A DNA stretch of 64,000 nucleotides from Roseburia sp. 1XD42-69 (GTDB lineage Bacteria > Bacillota > Clostridia > Lachnospirales > Lachnospiraceae), in assembly GCF_003612565.1 (NCBI RefSeq), contig NZ_RAZG01000001.1:62001-126000 (forward strand), read 5' to 3'. Within the stretch, counting starts at the first letter, position 1, and every line of letters starts with the position of its first letter. This document shows, piece after piece, positions 34,096-43,339 of the stretch. The notes under the pieces were generated by a model that made no database searches, was not told the DNA's origin, and saw nothing but the letters and a program-made list of their open reading frames with translations. The translations under genes were made by a program, and so were the position numbers.

Positions 34096-34365
34096 TTATT
34101 TCATCTTATAATCTTTATACCACATTTTATACAATTCCTTATCCGAATACTTTCTATTTCCATTATACTTAGACCACCCCTTCTTATAGGAGTTAAAGGA
34201 ATTTAAAAATTTATAGTCACAAATATCATAAGAGCAAAATAATTTTTTATATGCCCTTCCAGACGGAATGTCCAAATAATTTCTACGCAAATGTCTATTT
34301 GCACGCTTTTTCATTCCACGGTTATAATCCTTGCAACATGGAATTTTCTTATAACTTCTACTCAT
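34096..34365 (-). CDS. small basic protein
   Basis: 89 aa, very Lys/Arg/Tyr-rich (MSRSYKKIPCCKDYNRGMKK, RYSDKELYKMWYKDYK). Similar proteins are common in clostridial elements and look nucleic-acid-binding. Unknown. Confidence 0.65.
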   Translation of the reverse strand: MSRSYKKIPCCKDYNRGMKKRANRHLRRNYLDIPSGRAYKKLFCSYDICDYKFLNSFNSYKKGWSKYNGNRKYSDKELYKMWYKDYKMK

Positions 34366-34401
34366 AACATTTCCCTCTTAAAAGCAACAATTCATTGCAA
34401 A

Positions 34402-35504
34402 CTATTTTCTTCGATTCATTTCTTCTTTTAATTCTGATATCGGAATTATCCATCCATTTTCTTTATAACTGCTTATTCTAGCAAATATATCATTAGACTG
34501 AGAAAATATTTGTACAGCAGTATTGAAAGGTTCTATTGATATCTGCCCTAAAACATTAAATACTATGTCTGATGCAGAAATTTTTAATGAATTATTTGCA
34601 AATTTCCATACTGATTCATCAAAATATTTCACTATATCTTCATGTGATATTTCCTTAGATACAGAAAGGTCTTCTGCTAATAATGGCAGCGTTCTAAATC
34701 TATCTTTCTGTTTTGCATCATATATTGTTTTTATAGGAAGTTCTGTAATATCTGGAAGAGTTTCTGAAAAAAGCAATTTTACAGTTTCGTCTTTCTTTAT
34801 TCCCCTAAATTCAAATAATTCTTTAGTATTTGAATAGTATTTTTTTATTCCTTTAGATGAAAAAAATAATGGCAAATCACTCTCTTCATTACCTATAGTT
34901 TCAATATCTTCTCCGTCAAATATAAAAACAGGCATTTCTTTTAAGAATTCCATCAGCATAATATGGCTTAAAGAATATATTGTATTCACTCCATAAGTTT
35001 GTTTATAATACTCAGATATAATCAAATCCTGTAATAATGTTTGTATCCATCCAATATTTTTTTCACAATTTTTTCTGGATATATATTGCATAATTTATTA
35101 TATACAAACAAAAACAATTCTGAACTTGGAAAGATAGAATGTTTATCATTATTATAATAATACCAAAAAACATCGTCTATAAAATTATCATTAAAACTAT
35201 GTAAAGAATATATATTTTGCAGTATTTTTTTATTGATAAGTTTTCTTACTGTCTCGATATCACCATTTAAATAATATTCTACTAATGAATAAGTGTTAAG
35301 ATCAAGAAGAGAGCATCCATCTTCATCACTTTTCAATAAATCATTTTTATCTGCATATAATTCTTTTTTCTTTAGCGATTCCAAATGAAATGTTCTTATA
35401 TATATTGTATCATATGCCAATATTCCTAAATAGAATGCTTCTTTTTCATCTTGTCCAATTCTATTTAATTGCGCTCCTGGAAAAAAAGCAGTATATTTCT
35501 TCAT
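34402..35504 (-). pseudogene. unknown protein split at an A7 run
   Basis: Two overlapping frames: 35504-35022 (160 aa, MKKYTAFFPGAQLNRIGQDE..) and 35091-34402 (229 aa). They share 70 bases. One extra A in the A7 run at 35057-35063 would make a single protein of about 366 aa (..YPEKIVKKNIGWIQTLLQDL..). The downstream frame has no ribosome site of its own. No family recognised: mostly helical with an N-terminal alpha/beta part. Mutation, -1 recoding or sequencing error are all possible. Confidence 0.6.
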
Positions 35505-35561
35505 AATCTATATCCCTCTTCTCTTGTATATTCGATAAAAACCGGATTTCAAGACTATCAT

Positions 35562-35930
35562 TTACCAATTACAAACATCTCTATAAAGCAATCTATGAGA
35601 ATTGCACATTTTTTCTTCGTTAAGAGAATCTAATTCCTTTTGACAATCTTCATTCCAAGTTCCAGAAATTTTCTTATTAAGTAAAATTCTTAATTTGCTT
35701 TCGATTTCCAATTCAGTATCGTAATCTGTCTTATCATTATTTGGAAATTCCATATTAAACGCATATGTCATTTTAGAAACCAACACGCCCATGCATTCGG
35801 TACATAAATTTATTTTTAATGGATTCAAATTTCCTATAGTAATTGAATATATTTTTCTATATTCATCTTGCTTCTCGTTACAATTTAAACACGAAGTATA
35901 TTTACCATTATCTAATCCAACATCAAGCAT
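35562..35930 (-). CDS. Cys-rich protein
   Basis: 122 aa from ATG 35930 (GGAGG). YTSCLNCNEKQDE and CTECMG form two Cys pairs, like a treble-clef or rubredoxin-like knuckle, followed by a helical C-terminus with CNSHRLLYRDVC. Unknown. Confidence 0.7.
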   Translation of the reverse strand: MLDVGLDNGKYTSCLNCNEKQDEYRKIYSITIGNLNPLKINLCTECMGVLVSKMTYAFNMEFPNNDKTDYDTELEIESKLRILLNKKISGTWNEDCQKELDSLNEEKMCNSHRLLYRDVCNW

Positions 35931-35951
35931 GATATCCTCCAATCTAAAAAT

Positions 35952-36332
35952 TTACTGTTGCAAATTTATATCATAAATATTTTCCACAACATTTAGCAAT
36001 GAGTATCCGTACCCACCAAGCAATCCTTCCCACTCACAATATTCATTAAACACATCCTGTTTCGACATACTCATAATATCTCCATCTTGTGATGTATCAC
36101 CAGGTTCTAATCCTCTACGCTGTCTAAGAGCCTCCATGACTTTCTTATTATATGTCTTCTGTGCTGGTTCCAACCAATTCACACTGACATGTTTCTGTTC
36201 CATTTCTCCATCTTCTGTTTCAAAATTCACATCACATTCTTCCTCGGATTCCCATGCATATCCAATAAAGAATCCATATTGCTTCAAATTTTTGTGATAA
36301 ACTCTATCTCCATGTTTGAATTTCTTATCCAT
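35952..36332 (-). CDS. SH3-like phage protein
   Basis: 126 aa from ATG 36332 (GGAGG). MDKKFKHGDRVYHKNLKQYG resembles the N-terminus of the 6015 protein; the rest is acidic and helical. Probably a small barrel plus helical tail. Confidence 0.7.
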   Translation of the reverse strand: MDKKFKHGDRVYHKNLKQYGFFIGYAWESEEECDVNFETEDGEMEQKHVSVNWLEPAQKTYNKKVMEALRQRRGLEPGDTSQDGDIMSMSKQDVFNEYCEWEGLLGGYGYSLLNVVENIYDINLQQ

Positions 36333-36346
36333 ACTTACCTCCACTT

Positions 36347-36562
36347 TCATCCACACTTTATAACAATCTTATCAAATATTCTCTGCTCTAACTTATCAAA
36401 ATCAACTGATAAAATTCCATCATTTATCATCTCATTTATTTCATCCAATCTTACAAATACTCCATTTGGATTAGTCACACTCATACAAAATTCGCTTGGA
36501 TATAATTTATTCTCATTCCTGATTGTTTGCTACCATAGTTGGCTTCTAAATGGATTATTCAT
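36347..36562 (-). pseudogene. small protein with in-frame amber codon
   Basis: ATG 36562 with AGGAGG-like site, MNNPFRSQLW, then TAG at 36530-36532, then 60 more codons in the same frame (QTIRNENKLYPSEFCMSVTNPNG...FDKLEQRIFDKIVIKCG) to TGA. The downstream part has natural composition and no start of its own nearby. A CAG-to-TAG change would explain it; readthrough is the alternative. Confidence 0.7.
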
Positions 36563-36780
36563 ATAACTTCCTCCAAACGATTTTTCAAATCATTCTGAAC
36601 CTGTCCAAGTGTCTCAATTCTTGATTCTATTTTTGCGTATTCAATGCCGCACAAATAAACTTCTTTTGCTGCATCATTTTCTAACTCAACAAATTTATCT
36701 TCGATCAGCTTTACACATCTATCAATTTCTTCCTGAATCTCAGTTATGTATTCTTTTACTTTTTCTCTCATATCTGGCAT
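36559..36780 (-). CDS. coiled-coil protein
   Basis: 73 aa, almost one amphipathic helix (KVKEYITEIQEEIDRCVKLI...ESRIETLGQVQNDLKNRL). Stop overlaps the start of the amber gene (ATG at 36560-36562). Confidence 0.7.
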   Translation of the reverse strand: MPDMREKVKEYITEIQEEIDRCVKLIEDKFVELENDAAKEVYLCGIEYAKIESRIETLGQVQNDLKNRLEEVI

Positions 36781-36794
36781 AATACTTCTCTCCT

Positions 36795-36814
36795 AATGAA
36801 AATCGAATTTCATT
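36795..36814 (-). repeat. intercistronic palindrome, strong copy
   Basis: Minus strand AATGAAATTCGATTTTCATT, between the 36827 stop and the 36780 start; seven paired bases. Confidence 0.6.
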
Positions 36815-36826
36815 ATCAATCATTCT

Positions 36827-37534
36827 CTACTTATCATTATCTAATTTACAAACCAAATATCCAATTACAATTCCTATAGCAATTAAAGCAAGCACTATAC
36901 AAAAAGTTACTTTTCCAACTATACCAACGATAATTGCTACTATAATCAAAATCAATATTATTATTAAAAATTTTATCGGCTTCTTTTTTACTGTATGTAC
37001 ATACTTTTCTCCATTTTTATTTCTATTTATTTTTTCTGCTAATTTTTTCTCCAATAATTTTAACTCATATTCTTTTTGATTCATTTTATTATCTCCAAAC
37101 TCAACTAAAAAGTAAAGTGGAGGAAACGGAATAAAAAAGACACCAACGAATACCAATACAATTAGAATAAACAATATAATCAAAACAATATATAACCCTA
37201 AAAGTTCGTACATGTTTTCTGCTGTGATAGGTATAGATTGCAATTTCTGAAACATTTCAATAAAATTAGGAATACTACTAATTTTATTGAATACTAAATT
37301 GACTAAAAGTCCAAAAATAATAGTAATTATAATTGGAAAAAATAAAATATTTCTCCTGTTAAGATATGATTTCAATTGATATTTTCTGCATATCATATCA
37401 TTTTCAGAAATATCTTCTTCGCTATAAAATTTATCAATTCGCTTTTGTGATTCCAAATTTTCTTCATATAAATCATATTCCCATTTACGTCTTATCTTTT
37501 TCAAATCTTTGTCTAATGTTTTGTATTTTTCCAT
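36827..37534 (-). CDS. membrane protein, four TM helices
   Basis: 235 aa. Helices near 60-80, 112-132 (IVLIILFILIVLVFVGVFF), 190-208 and 212-230. Charged N-terminus and an internal loop KMNQKEYELKLLEKKLAEK. Unknown role. Confidence 0.7.
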   Translation of the reverse strand: MEKYKTLDKDLKKIRRKWEYDLYEENLESQKRIDKFYSEEDISENDMICRKYQLKSYLNRRNILFFPIIITIIFGLLVNLVFNKISSIPNFIEMFQKLQSIPITAENMYELLGLYIVLIILFILIVLVFVGVFFIPFPPLYFLVEFGDNKMNQKEYELKLLEKKLAEKINRNKNGEKYVHTVKKKPIKFLIIILILIIVAIIVGIVGKVTFCIVLALIAIGIVIGYLVCKLDNDK

Positions 37535-37588
37535 ATTTATCTCCTCAGTTTGAATTCGTTCATTATAACAAATATTATCACCATACCC

Positions 37589-37608
37589 TTGAAATCAAAT
37601 TTTCAATT
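37589..37608 (-). repeat. intercistronic palindrome, strong copy
   Basis: Minus strand AATTGAAAATTTGATTTCAA, two bases after the 37610 stop. Confidence 0.6.
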
Positions 37609-37609
37609 A

Positions 37610-38302
37610 CTAATCCAATTTAATATCAACTGGATTTTCCAATTTCAAAAATTCGTCCTTATGTTCTACCAAAGCAGCACTAGCAATGGAATTAATCTTA
37701 TTTTGGCAGAAAGATTCTATTTCTCCTTTTGCTTCCATTACTGTCTTGTCCATTTGTTCATTAAACTGATCTGCAATAAAATCCATATTACACCCGATTT
37801 CCATACTCAGTTTAGACAATTTACTGAGAATTTCTTGCTTGTCTGCTTTTGTAAGTGTTTTCTTTTGATTAAATAGTTCTGTTACATCTTTAATAATTTG
37901 CTGTGACTCCATAGTTGCTTCTTTTCTTTTTTCTTTAAACTCATCAGCAAATTGTTCTCTCTTACTAACAAAATCACAGTCTGGTATACGTCCATCTCTT
38001 TCTGTCCAACGCACAGTAACTGGAACGCCACTTCCCATATTCATTGATGTAATAGCTTCAGCAAATTGTAAATAACTCATTTCTACTTCTACAATCTTTT
38101 TGTCACCATAAATAGAATCATAATGCAACCCCCTTGTAATATCTGCATGATATAAAGTCATTGCAATTGTGTCCCTATGTTCTATACTACTTCCAAATAG
38201 CGGTGTCGTTCCTCCTGTCCTTCTACTAAACGCCAATGTTCCATAACTCGGATGACTTGTTTTTGTTCCAAATTGCGTATTTTCTACTTTATAATCACTC
38301 AT
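37610..38302 (-). CDS. phage protein, uncharacterised
   Basis: 230 aa. MSDYKVENTQFGTKTSHPSYG... ; beta-rich first 110 residues, then a long helical part (FKEKRKEATMESQQIIKDV...). I recall similar proteins from gut phages but no function. Confidence 0.7.
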   Translation of the reverse strand: MSDYKVENTQFGTKTSHPSYGTLAFSRRTGGTTPLFGSSIEHRDTIAMTLYHADITRGLHYDSIYGDKKIVEVEMSYLQFAEAITSMNMGSGVPVTVRWTERDGRIPDCDFVSKREQFADEFKEKRKEATMESQQIIKDVTELFNQKKTLTKADKQEILSKLSKLSMEIGCNMDFIADQFNEQMDKTVMEAKGEIESFCQNKINSIASAALVEHKDEFLKLENPVDIKLD

Positions 38303-38389
38303 AATATTTTCATCTCTTTCTCCAATAAAATCAATCTTTCATTTTCTGATTTATTTATACACTAATATCTCTAATGCTTTCTCCAATTC

Positions 38390-38477
38390 TCATCTTCCCA
38401 CTTTTATATTACTACTATCTGCTAACGCTTCACGCTTTAGCTTCTCTTAATTTATCATATGCCTCTTTACGAGTCAT
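38390..38477 (-). pseudogene. short peptide gene, possibly frameshifted
   Basis: ATG 38477 after AAGGAAG and a TATAAT box: MTRKEAYDKLREAK then stop. Skipping one base continues REALADSSNIKVGR. Weak case. Confidence 0.3.
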
Positions 38478-38507
38478 AATCTTCCTTCCATATTATACCA
38501 TATATTA

Positions 38508-39503
38508 TTACTCAAGTGTTAATTTTTCTCTAATACCATATCCTCCATCTACATAAGTATTTACCGTAATATTAACATTTTTATGTCCTAATTGTTGCTG
38601 TGCAAAAGCTGCTCCATATTTTTCCGTTGTTACAGTTCCGTACCAATGTCTAATCATATGCGGTGTAAGTTTTTTGCAACTATATACCTTAAATATTGCT
38701 CTCACATCGGACTCTTGCATTCTTTTCCCTGTCTTATTTAAAAAAACTGCTTTATTGTCTACAATGTTTATTGTATTTCTGACTTCAAACCATTCCAAGA
38801 ATGCGTTTTTTGTAGTATTATTAAGCAAAACATTTCTTCCTTTTTCAATGTGATACACCCCTTTCCCCATCACTCTGATATGTGGAGACTTTTCAATTTC
38901 ACTTCCATCTAAAAATAAAGAAGAAAATTCCAATTCTACAAGTTCACATTCTCTCAAACCTGTATTCATCAGAATTGTAAGAATAAGAAGATTCCTCTCC
39001 CTTACAAAACTATCATTCTTCTTTTTCTGAATAATATTTCTTCTCATTTCATCCAAATCTTCTTTTGATGGCATTTTAACATAGCGATTATATCCAGAAT
39101 CTAAACCTTCATATGCTACATCTTCAACAATATTACAATTTACTGGGACACTGGGAGAATTAACCATAGATCTCCAAAAACTTCTAAAGATATTCTTCCT
39201 TGTATTTAATGTGGTCGGTGATATACCTTCACTTTGTTTTTCTTCTAAATACATATTTATATAAGCCGATTCTATATATGTCATATCGGACTGCACAATC
39301 TCTGATATACTATTTTTCTGAATTATCCTTTTATCAATCAGCCATTGTAATAAATTCTTAATTACAGAATAATAATTCAATGCACCTAATTTACTTTTCC
39401 TATTTAAAAGATAAAATTGTATAAACATTGGTATATTATCTTCATTCATTTTTCTCTGTAACTTTTCTGAATTCTTCTTTTGAACTTCATCTTTATAACA
39501 CAT
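38508..39503 (-). CDS. tyrosine recombinase/integrase
   Basis: 331 aa. Catalytic residues R184 (TGLREC), K214, H282-x-x-R285-H286 (HMIRHWYGT), H307 (LGHKN) and nucleophile Y317 (VNTYVDGG). N-terminal SAM-like core-binding domain. Could integrate the element, resolve dimers or invert segments. I found no convincing att site beside it. Followed by the YoeB/YefM genes upstream. Confidence 0.93.
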   Translation of the reverse strand: MCYKDEVQKKNSEKLQRKMNEDNIPMFIQFYLLNRKSKLGALNYYSVIKNLLQWLIDKRIIQKNSISEIVQSDMTYIESAYINMYLEEKQSEGISPTTLNTRKNIFRSFWRSMVNSPSVPVNCNIVEDVAYEGLDSGYNRYVKMPSKEDLDEMRRNIIQKKKNDSFVRERNLLILTILMNTGLRECELVELEFSSLFLDGSEIEKSPHIRVMGKGVYHIEKGRNVLLNNTTKNAFLEWFEVRNTINIVDNKAVFLNKTGKRMQESDVRAIFKVYSCKKLTPHMIRHWYGTVTTEKYGAAFAQQQLGHKNVNITVNTYVDGGYGIREKLTLE

Positions 39504-39610
39504 AATAAATCCATCCTTTCTAAAAGTTTTACCTCTACATTATATTTCTACATTAAAAAAGAAAAAAGCACTAACGATTTACGCCAATGCCCTTAATCAA
39601 CTTACAACTA

Positions 39611-39865
39611 TCAATAATGATATCTACAAGTAAACACTATTAAATTGCTTCCTTCTACTTGATATACTAACCTATGTTCATCCGTTATTCTTCTACTCCA
39701 CTTTCTAGCCAAATCATATTTTAGTGGTTCTGGTTTCCCCACACCTTCAAAAGGATTTCTCTTTATATCTTTGATCAATTCGTTGATTCTCTTGACAATC
39801 TTTTTATCCATCTTTTGCCAGTAAAGATAATCTTCCCAAGCATTTTCTGTGAAAGACACATTCAT
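39611..39865 (-). CDS. yoeB: YoeB-family toxin
   Basis: 84 aa, family length. NAWEDYLYWQKMDKKIVKRI..., KYDLARKWSRRITDEHRLVYQV and the C-terminal FTCRYHY with catalytic His. Ribosome-dependent mRNA interferase. Stop/start spacing of three bases to yefM. Confidence 0.95.
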   Translation of the reverse strand: MNVSFTENAWEDYLYWQKMDKKIVKRINELIKDIKRNPFEGVGKPEPLKYDLARKWSRRITDEHRLVYQVEGSNLIVFTCRYHY

Positions 39866-39868
39866 AAA

Positions 39869-40120
39869 CTAATCCTCCACATCAAAATTTACAAGTTTTC
39901 CATCTTCAGCTTGCTTGATAGACTCTTTCAACCACTCATAATTCGCTTTACTTTCCCTTATATGAAGATTTTCCATCAGATTATCATACTGTGCCTGAGA
40001 CATAAGCACAACATTTTCATCGTTTTTTCTCGTAATTATTGCGATATCAGAATCATGTACAACCCGATCGCAAACTTCTTTGAAGTTATTCCTTACATTT
40101 GAAAAATTTGTTGCTATCAT
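39869..40120 (-). CDS. yefM: YefM-family antitoxin
   Basis: 83 aa. FSNVRNNFKEVCDRVVHDSD..IITRKNDENVVLMSQAQYDNL is the Phd/YefM DNA-binding fold; acidic tail binds the toxin. Confidence 0.95.
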   Translation of the reverse strand: MIATNFSNVRNNFKEVCDRVVHDSDIAIITRKNDENVVLMSQAQYDNLMENLHIRESKANYEWLKESIKQAEDGKLVNFDVED

Positions 40121-40142
40121 ACAATCACTCTCCTTTGAATAT

Positions 40143-40171
40143 AGTATATGTCATATTCATAGTTTTGTCAA
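40143..40171 (-). promoter_or_regulatory. promoter of yefM-yoeB
   Basis: TTGACA, 17 bases, TATACT, 22 bases before the yefM ATG. Short palindromic sequences here are likely YefM operators. Confidence 0.85.
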
Positions 40172-40209
40172 TATTTTGTACAATATTCTGTGCAACTATG
40201 TATCACAAG

Positions 40210-40227
40210 TTGAAACGATGATTTCAA
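40210..40227 (-). repeat. intercistronic palindrome, strong copy
   Basis: Minus strand TTGAAATCATCGTTTCAA, six paired bases, just after the 40235 stop. Confidence 0.55.
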
Positions 40228-40234
40228 AGCTATA

Positions 40235-40522
40235 TTACCAATACTTTGATGAATGAATACTTATTTTGTTCATATGTTTTGTGACTTCCATATACTCATC
40301 CATTCTTCCATATGTGACTTCATTCATAAAAGAATATAACCATCCGAATTTTGCAAGTGCAATTTCTGTATTGTGTTTTCTTTCTTCTCTGATCTTTTGT
40401 TGACGCTCTAATTCTGTTTTCTGTTCCACATCTGTAAGACTCTTGAACCATTCACTATATAAGTGCTTCCCATACCATTTATCCAATTTGTATATGGAAT
40501 TTTCCTCCAAGGAATAAACCAT
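40235..40522 (-). CDS. hypothetical protein
   Basis: 95 aa; Trp/Tyr-rich start (SIYKLDKWYGKHLYSEWF), then helices. Unknown. Confidence 0.6.
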   Translation of the reverse strand: MVYSLEENSIYKLDKWYGKHLYSEWFKSLTDVEQKTELERQQKIREERKHNTEIALAKFGWLYSFMNEVTYGRMDEYMEVTKHMNKISIHSSKYW

Positions 40523-40598
40523 TTATACAATGCATACCAAGCCATAAATCAAGCACCTTCTTTCAATTTTTAATCATTTCAAAGTCATTTAACTATAT

Positions 40599-40754
40599 TT
40601 AATTATCATTATATTCCAAACAAACATCCATAGATTTTTCTCCGTCTACACAACAAAAACAATGACTACAAGTTCCACCATTAATTTGACTTTCTTTACA
40701 AGTTCTACATTTACAATAAACATCATCATTAGCACAAAAAGCATCCATATTCAT
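40599..40754 (-). CDS. 51 aa Cys-rich peptide
   Basis: ATG 40754 with GGAGG six bases upstream. Contains CKCRTCKES and CSHCFCC: nine Cys in 51 residues. Likely zinc-binding; the same style as several small genes in this window. Confidence 0.7.
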   Translation of the reverse strand: MNMDAFCANDDVYCKCRTCKESQINGGTCSHCFCCVDGEKSMDVCLEYNDN

Positions 40755-40848
40755 ATTCTTCCTCCAATCATTTTATATAAACTACTTCTCTTTTTCGTGA
40801 AGAAGTATAAAGCACGATCCAACACATATACAGCGTGGAATATACAAA

Positions 40849-41886
40849 TTAACTTGCTAAAGTCTTTACACTTCCAAAATATTTATCATAATCCTTCTTA
40901 ATTTCTTCCACCCTCTTCATAACAGCAGAATTCTTCCCTGTTCCACGTCCGGCAGCATCATTATACGCCTTAGAAGTTGTGGCAGATTTCTTTCCACTAA
41001 AGAAATTTACAAACCACTCCATCATCTGTTTGTCTGAATAACCTTCATTAAGCGACTCTGCAACAATCGGCACAATACTAATCATATGTGTTCTGGCATA
41101 AATCCTTTTTGCAATTTTCTTATCCTCTATCATGGTATGAATATTGTAAATACGATCAAATACTTCTGTTAAAAGAAGTTCATCATCTTTTGTAATATCT
41201 GCCTTTCTCATATATGGACGAATCCACTTGGCATCCGTAGAAACTTCCTTATCATTAAGAATTGCATGTGCTTTTGCCACCATATCTTCATTCACATGTC
41301 CATCTAAAGCTGTCTGACTTAAAGCATCAGCAAACAGCTTATGCTTCCCAAGATTGATAATCTGTTCCTTTGATTTCGCCTTTACACGGTTCATCGTAGC
41401 AGCGTTTAATGCCTGACCATTATTCAGATTATAGAATGTATCCGCCTGTTCTTCCTGATCCGCATTGTCCGTATAGCAAATTGCGAATGAATACTCCTTA
41501 ATAGCGTTCTGGAAACATTCAGGAAGATCACTAAATTTGTATCCATTGACATCAATTTCTTCTGTTTCTCCATCATCATTTACCACTGTAAATTCCTCAA
41601 GTCCACTCAATTCAAACTCATCTTTCAGGAATTTAATAATAGTTAATGTTCTCTGCTTCCCATCTTCTCCCTCGTAAACATCTTCTACTTTATTGAAATA
41701 CAGAGGAGGAACATGTCTATCCAATATCAAAGAGCGAATCAAAGCAGATTTCTTATCATTATCTTTCCACACATAACCCCTTTGAATATCAATGTTAAAA
41801 TTCACTGTTCCGTCTTCCACTAATTCAACAAGTTTCCGTGCCGTCCACTCTGTTCTTCCACGATCCGCACCTTTAATTATCTTCAT
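40849..41886 (-). CDS. DUF262-domain protein
   Basis: 345 aa. N-terminal signature FNIDIQRGYVWKDNDKKSALIRSL...PPLYFNKVED...DGKQRTLTIIKFL, matching DUF262 with DGKQR in place of DGQQR. Related to GmrS and other nucleases that attack modified phage DNA. The C-terminal ~190 aa are helical with no HNH. Here it is phage-side, perhaps in DNA processing. Followed 23 bases away by the ParB-like gene. Confidence 0.85.
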   Translation of the reverse strand: MKIIKGADRGRTEWTARKLVELVEDGTVNFNIDIQRGYVWKDNDKKSALIRSLILDRHVPPLYFNKVEDVYEGEDGKQRTLTIIKFLKDEFELSGLEEFTVVNDDGETEEIDVNGYKFSDLPECFQNAIKEYSFAICYTDNADQEEQADTFYNLNNGQALNAATMNRVKAKSKEQIINLGKHKLFADALSQTALDGHVNEDMVAKAHAILNDKEVSTDAKWIRPYMRKADITKDDELLLTEVFDRIYNIHTMIEDKKIAKRIYARTHMISIVPIVAESLNEGYSDKQMMEWFVNFFSGKKSATTSKAYNDAAGRGTGKNSAVMKRVEEIKKDYDKYFGSVKTLAS

Positions 41887-41909
41887 GACATTTCCTCCAT
41901 TTCACCAAA

Positions 41910-42839
41910 TCATTTTGAGATTTTAACTTTCTTCCCATTCTCTACATATATCTTCTTCACTATTCCGAGTCCATCACACACTAAATCTTCCACATAAAGT
42001 ACACATGATACTCTGTGGTCACGTTTCGGATACTTTGCTTTTGCTTCCGCACTGAATAACGCAGGGTCAATCTGCCTTAATTCCTTTGACAAATACCTAT
42101 GTATTTCTTTCCTATCATTCGGATGGGCAATCCAAACCTCCCTTAATGCCCTCATTACAAATGTTGCATATCCGTTTGTCTCTTTATTCCATCCAGCATT
42201 ATCAATAATAGAAAAAATAAAGTCCAGGCACTTCTCACCATGAACTTTTACGATTGAATATGTATCTGTATAACTTCCAAGAACCGATTCTTCTCTATTT
42301 CCTTTTGTAGACACAAACTTGATTCCATATTTGTTCAGAAGTTTATCTAAGGAAACGGCAGCGTTGTCTCCAATGATTACCCTTGAAAGATGCTTTTCAA
42401 GTGGCTTCACATTTTCCACTTCTGAATCCTGTCCTATGAAGTATTCAGCTTCAAATTTTAATCGCTCATCTAAGTCTTCAGGAGCGTCCATAAGGATAAT
42501 TGCATTGAGACGATCCATACCCTTCTCAGGAGCCACAAGACACCTCCCCTGACCATCTACAACCGCAAATCTGTATTCTTCTGGATGTGGTACTAAGATA
42601 ATAGGTGTCAACTTTCGTTCATCCCATTTATTCTTTAACCGATTCAGATGCTTATGTGTTCTCATGCCCTGATACCTAACATCTACAAAACAACGAGATA
42701 AGGGAACCACGGCACTACCTGTAATCACTCTCTGATTCTTTCCCTTCCCAACAGTCATAAGCGGCTTAATATTTGCCACTATATCATTATACTGTTCCAT
42801 TTTCCTTGTTTCCTCATTCATTGCCACTACTGCACTCAT
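41910..42839 (-). CDS. ParB-like nuclease-fold protein
   Basis: 309 aa from ATG 42839 (GGAGG). VVPLSRCFVDVRYQGMRTHKHLNRL...RFAVVDGQGRCLVA is the ParB/sulfiredoxin-type core (G-Q-G/H-R). Helical C-terminus. Often seen with DUF262 genes in phages. Role unknown, possibly sequence-specific DNA or NTP binding. Confidence 0.75.
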   Translation of the reverse strand: MSAVVAMNEETRKMEQYNDIVANIKPLMTVGKGKNQRVITGSAVVPLSRCFVDVRYQGMRTHKHLNRLKNKWDERKLTPIILVPHPEEYRFAVVDGQGRCLVAPEKGMDRLNAIILMDAPEDLDERLKFEAEYFIGQDSEVENVKPLEKHLSRVIIGDNAAVSLDKLLNKYGIKFVSTKGNREESVLGSYTDTYSIVKVHGEKCLDFIFSIIDNAGWNKETNGYATFVMRALREVWIAHPNDRKEIHRYLSKELRQIDPALFSAEAKAKYPKRDHRVSCVLYVEDLVCDGLGIVKKIYVENGKKVKISK

Positions 42840-42952
42840 ACTGAAACCTCCTTGAATATGTATTTTTTGTATAATAAAAAGCATCTGGATTTTTATTTCC
42901 AAATGCTTTACTACCTTAATGTATTTAGTTAAATATCACATTGTCGTGCTGA

Positions 42953-43297
42953 TTATACAACTAATGCCAATGATTTTTGCAAATTCCTTATTTCTTTTTG
43001 AAGTCCTTCAGCAATACATTTTTTTATTTCTCCCAAATAATCATCTATGTTCTGTTCATTAGTCAAGAAGATAAAATATTCATATGAATTTGAACTCCAA
43101 TGTTGCATTTTCCATTTTTCAAAGCAATCAAATGGGATATGATATCCAAAGCCGAACGTTTTAAACCCGTCTTCATAAACTGCGTCTACTTCACATTCGC
43201 TTTTTCTTAAATCTTCTTTTCCTGCTTCGACCTCATATACATATTTATAAATTTTCCCACCATTTTCTCTCCATTTGATAAATTGTTCTTTATCCAT
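42953..43297 (-). CDS. hypothetical protein
   Basis: 114 aa, N-terminal beta part (GGKIYKYVYEVEAGKEDL) and helical C-terminus. Unknown. Confidence 0.65.
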   Translation of the reverse strand: MDKEQFIKWRENGGKIYKYVYEVEAGKEDLRKSECEVDAVYEDGFKTFGFGYHIPFDCFEKWKMQHWSSNSYEYFIFLTNEQNIDDYLGEIKKCIAEGLQKEIRNLQKSLALVV

Positions 43298-43313
43298 TTA
43301 TCCTCATCCCTTC

Positions 43314-43333
43314 CTTAAATATCTAATTTCATT
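43314..43333 (-). repeat. intercistronic palindrome
   Basis: Minus strand AATGAAATTAGATATTTAAG between 43340 and 43297. Confidence 0.45.
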
Positions 43334-43339
43334 GCCTAT

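Noticed and set aside
36530-36532. Genome-wide TAG recoding (code 15)
   Set aside because: TAG is the natural stop of several other genes and no suppressor tRNA is visible.
38508-39610. attL/attR site beside the integrase
   Set aside because: No tRNA end or long direct repeat adjoining the gene was found.
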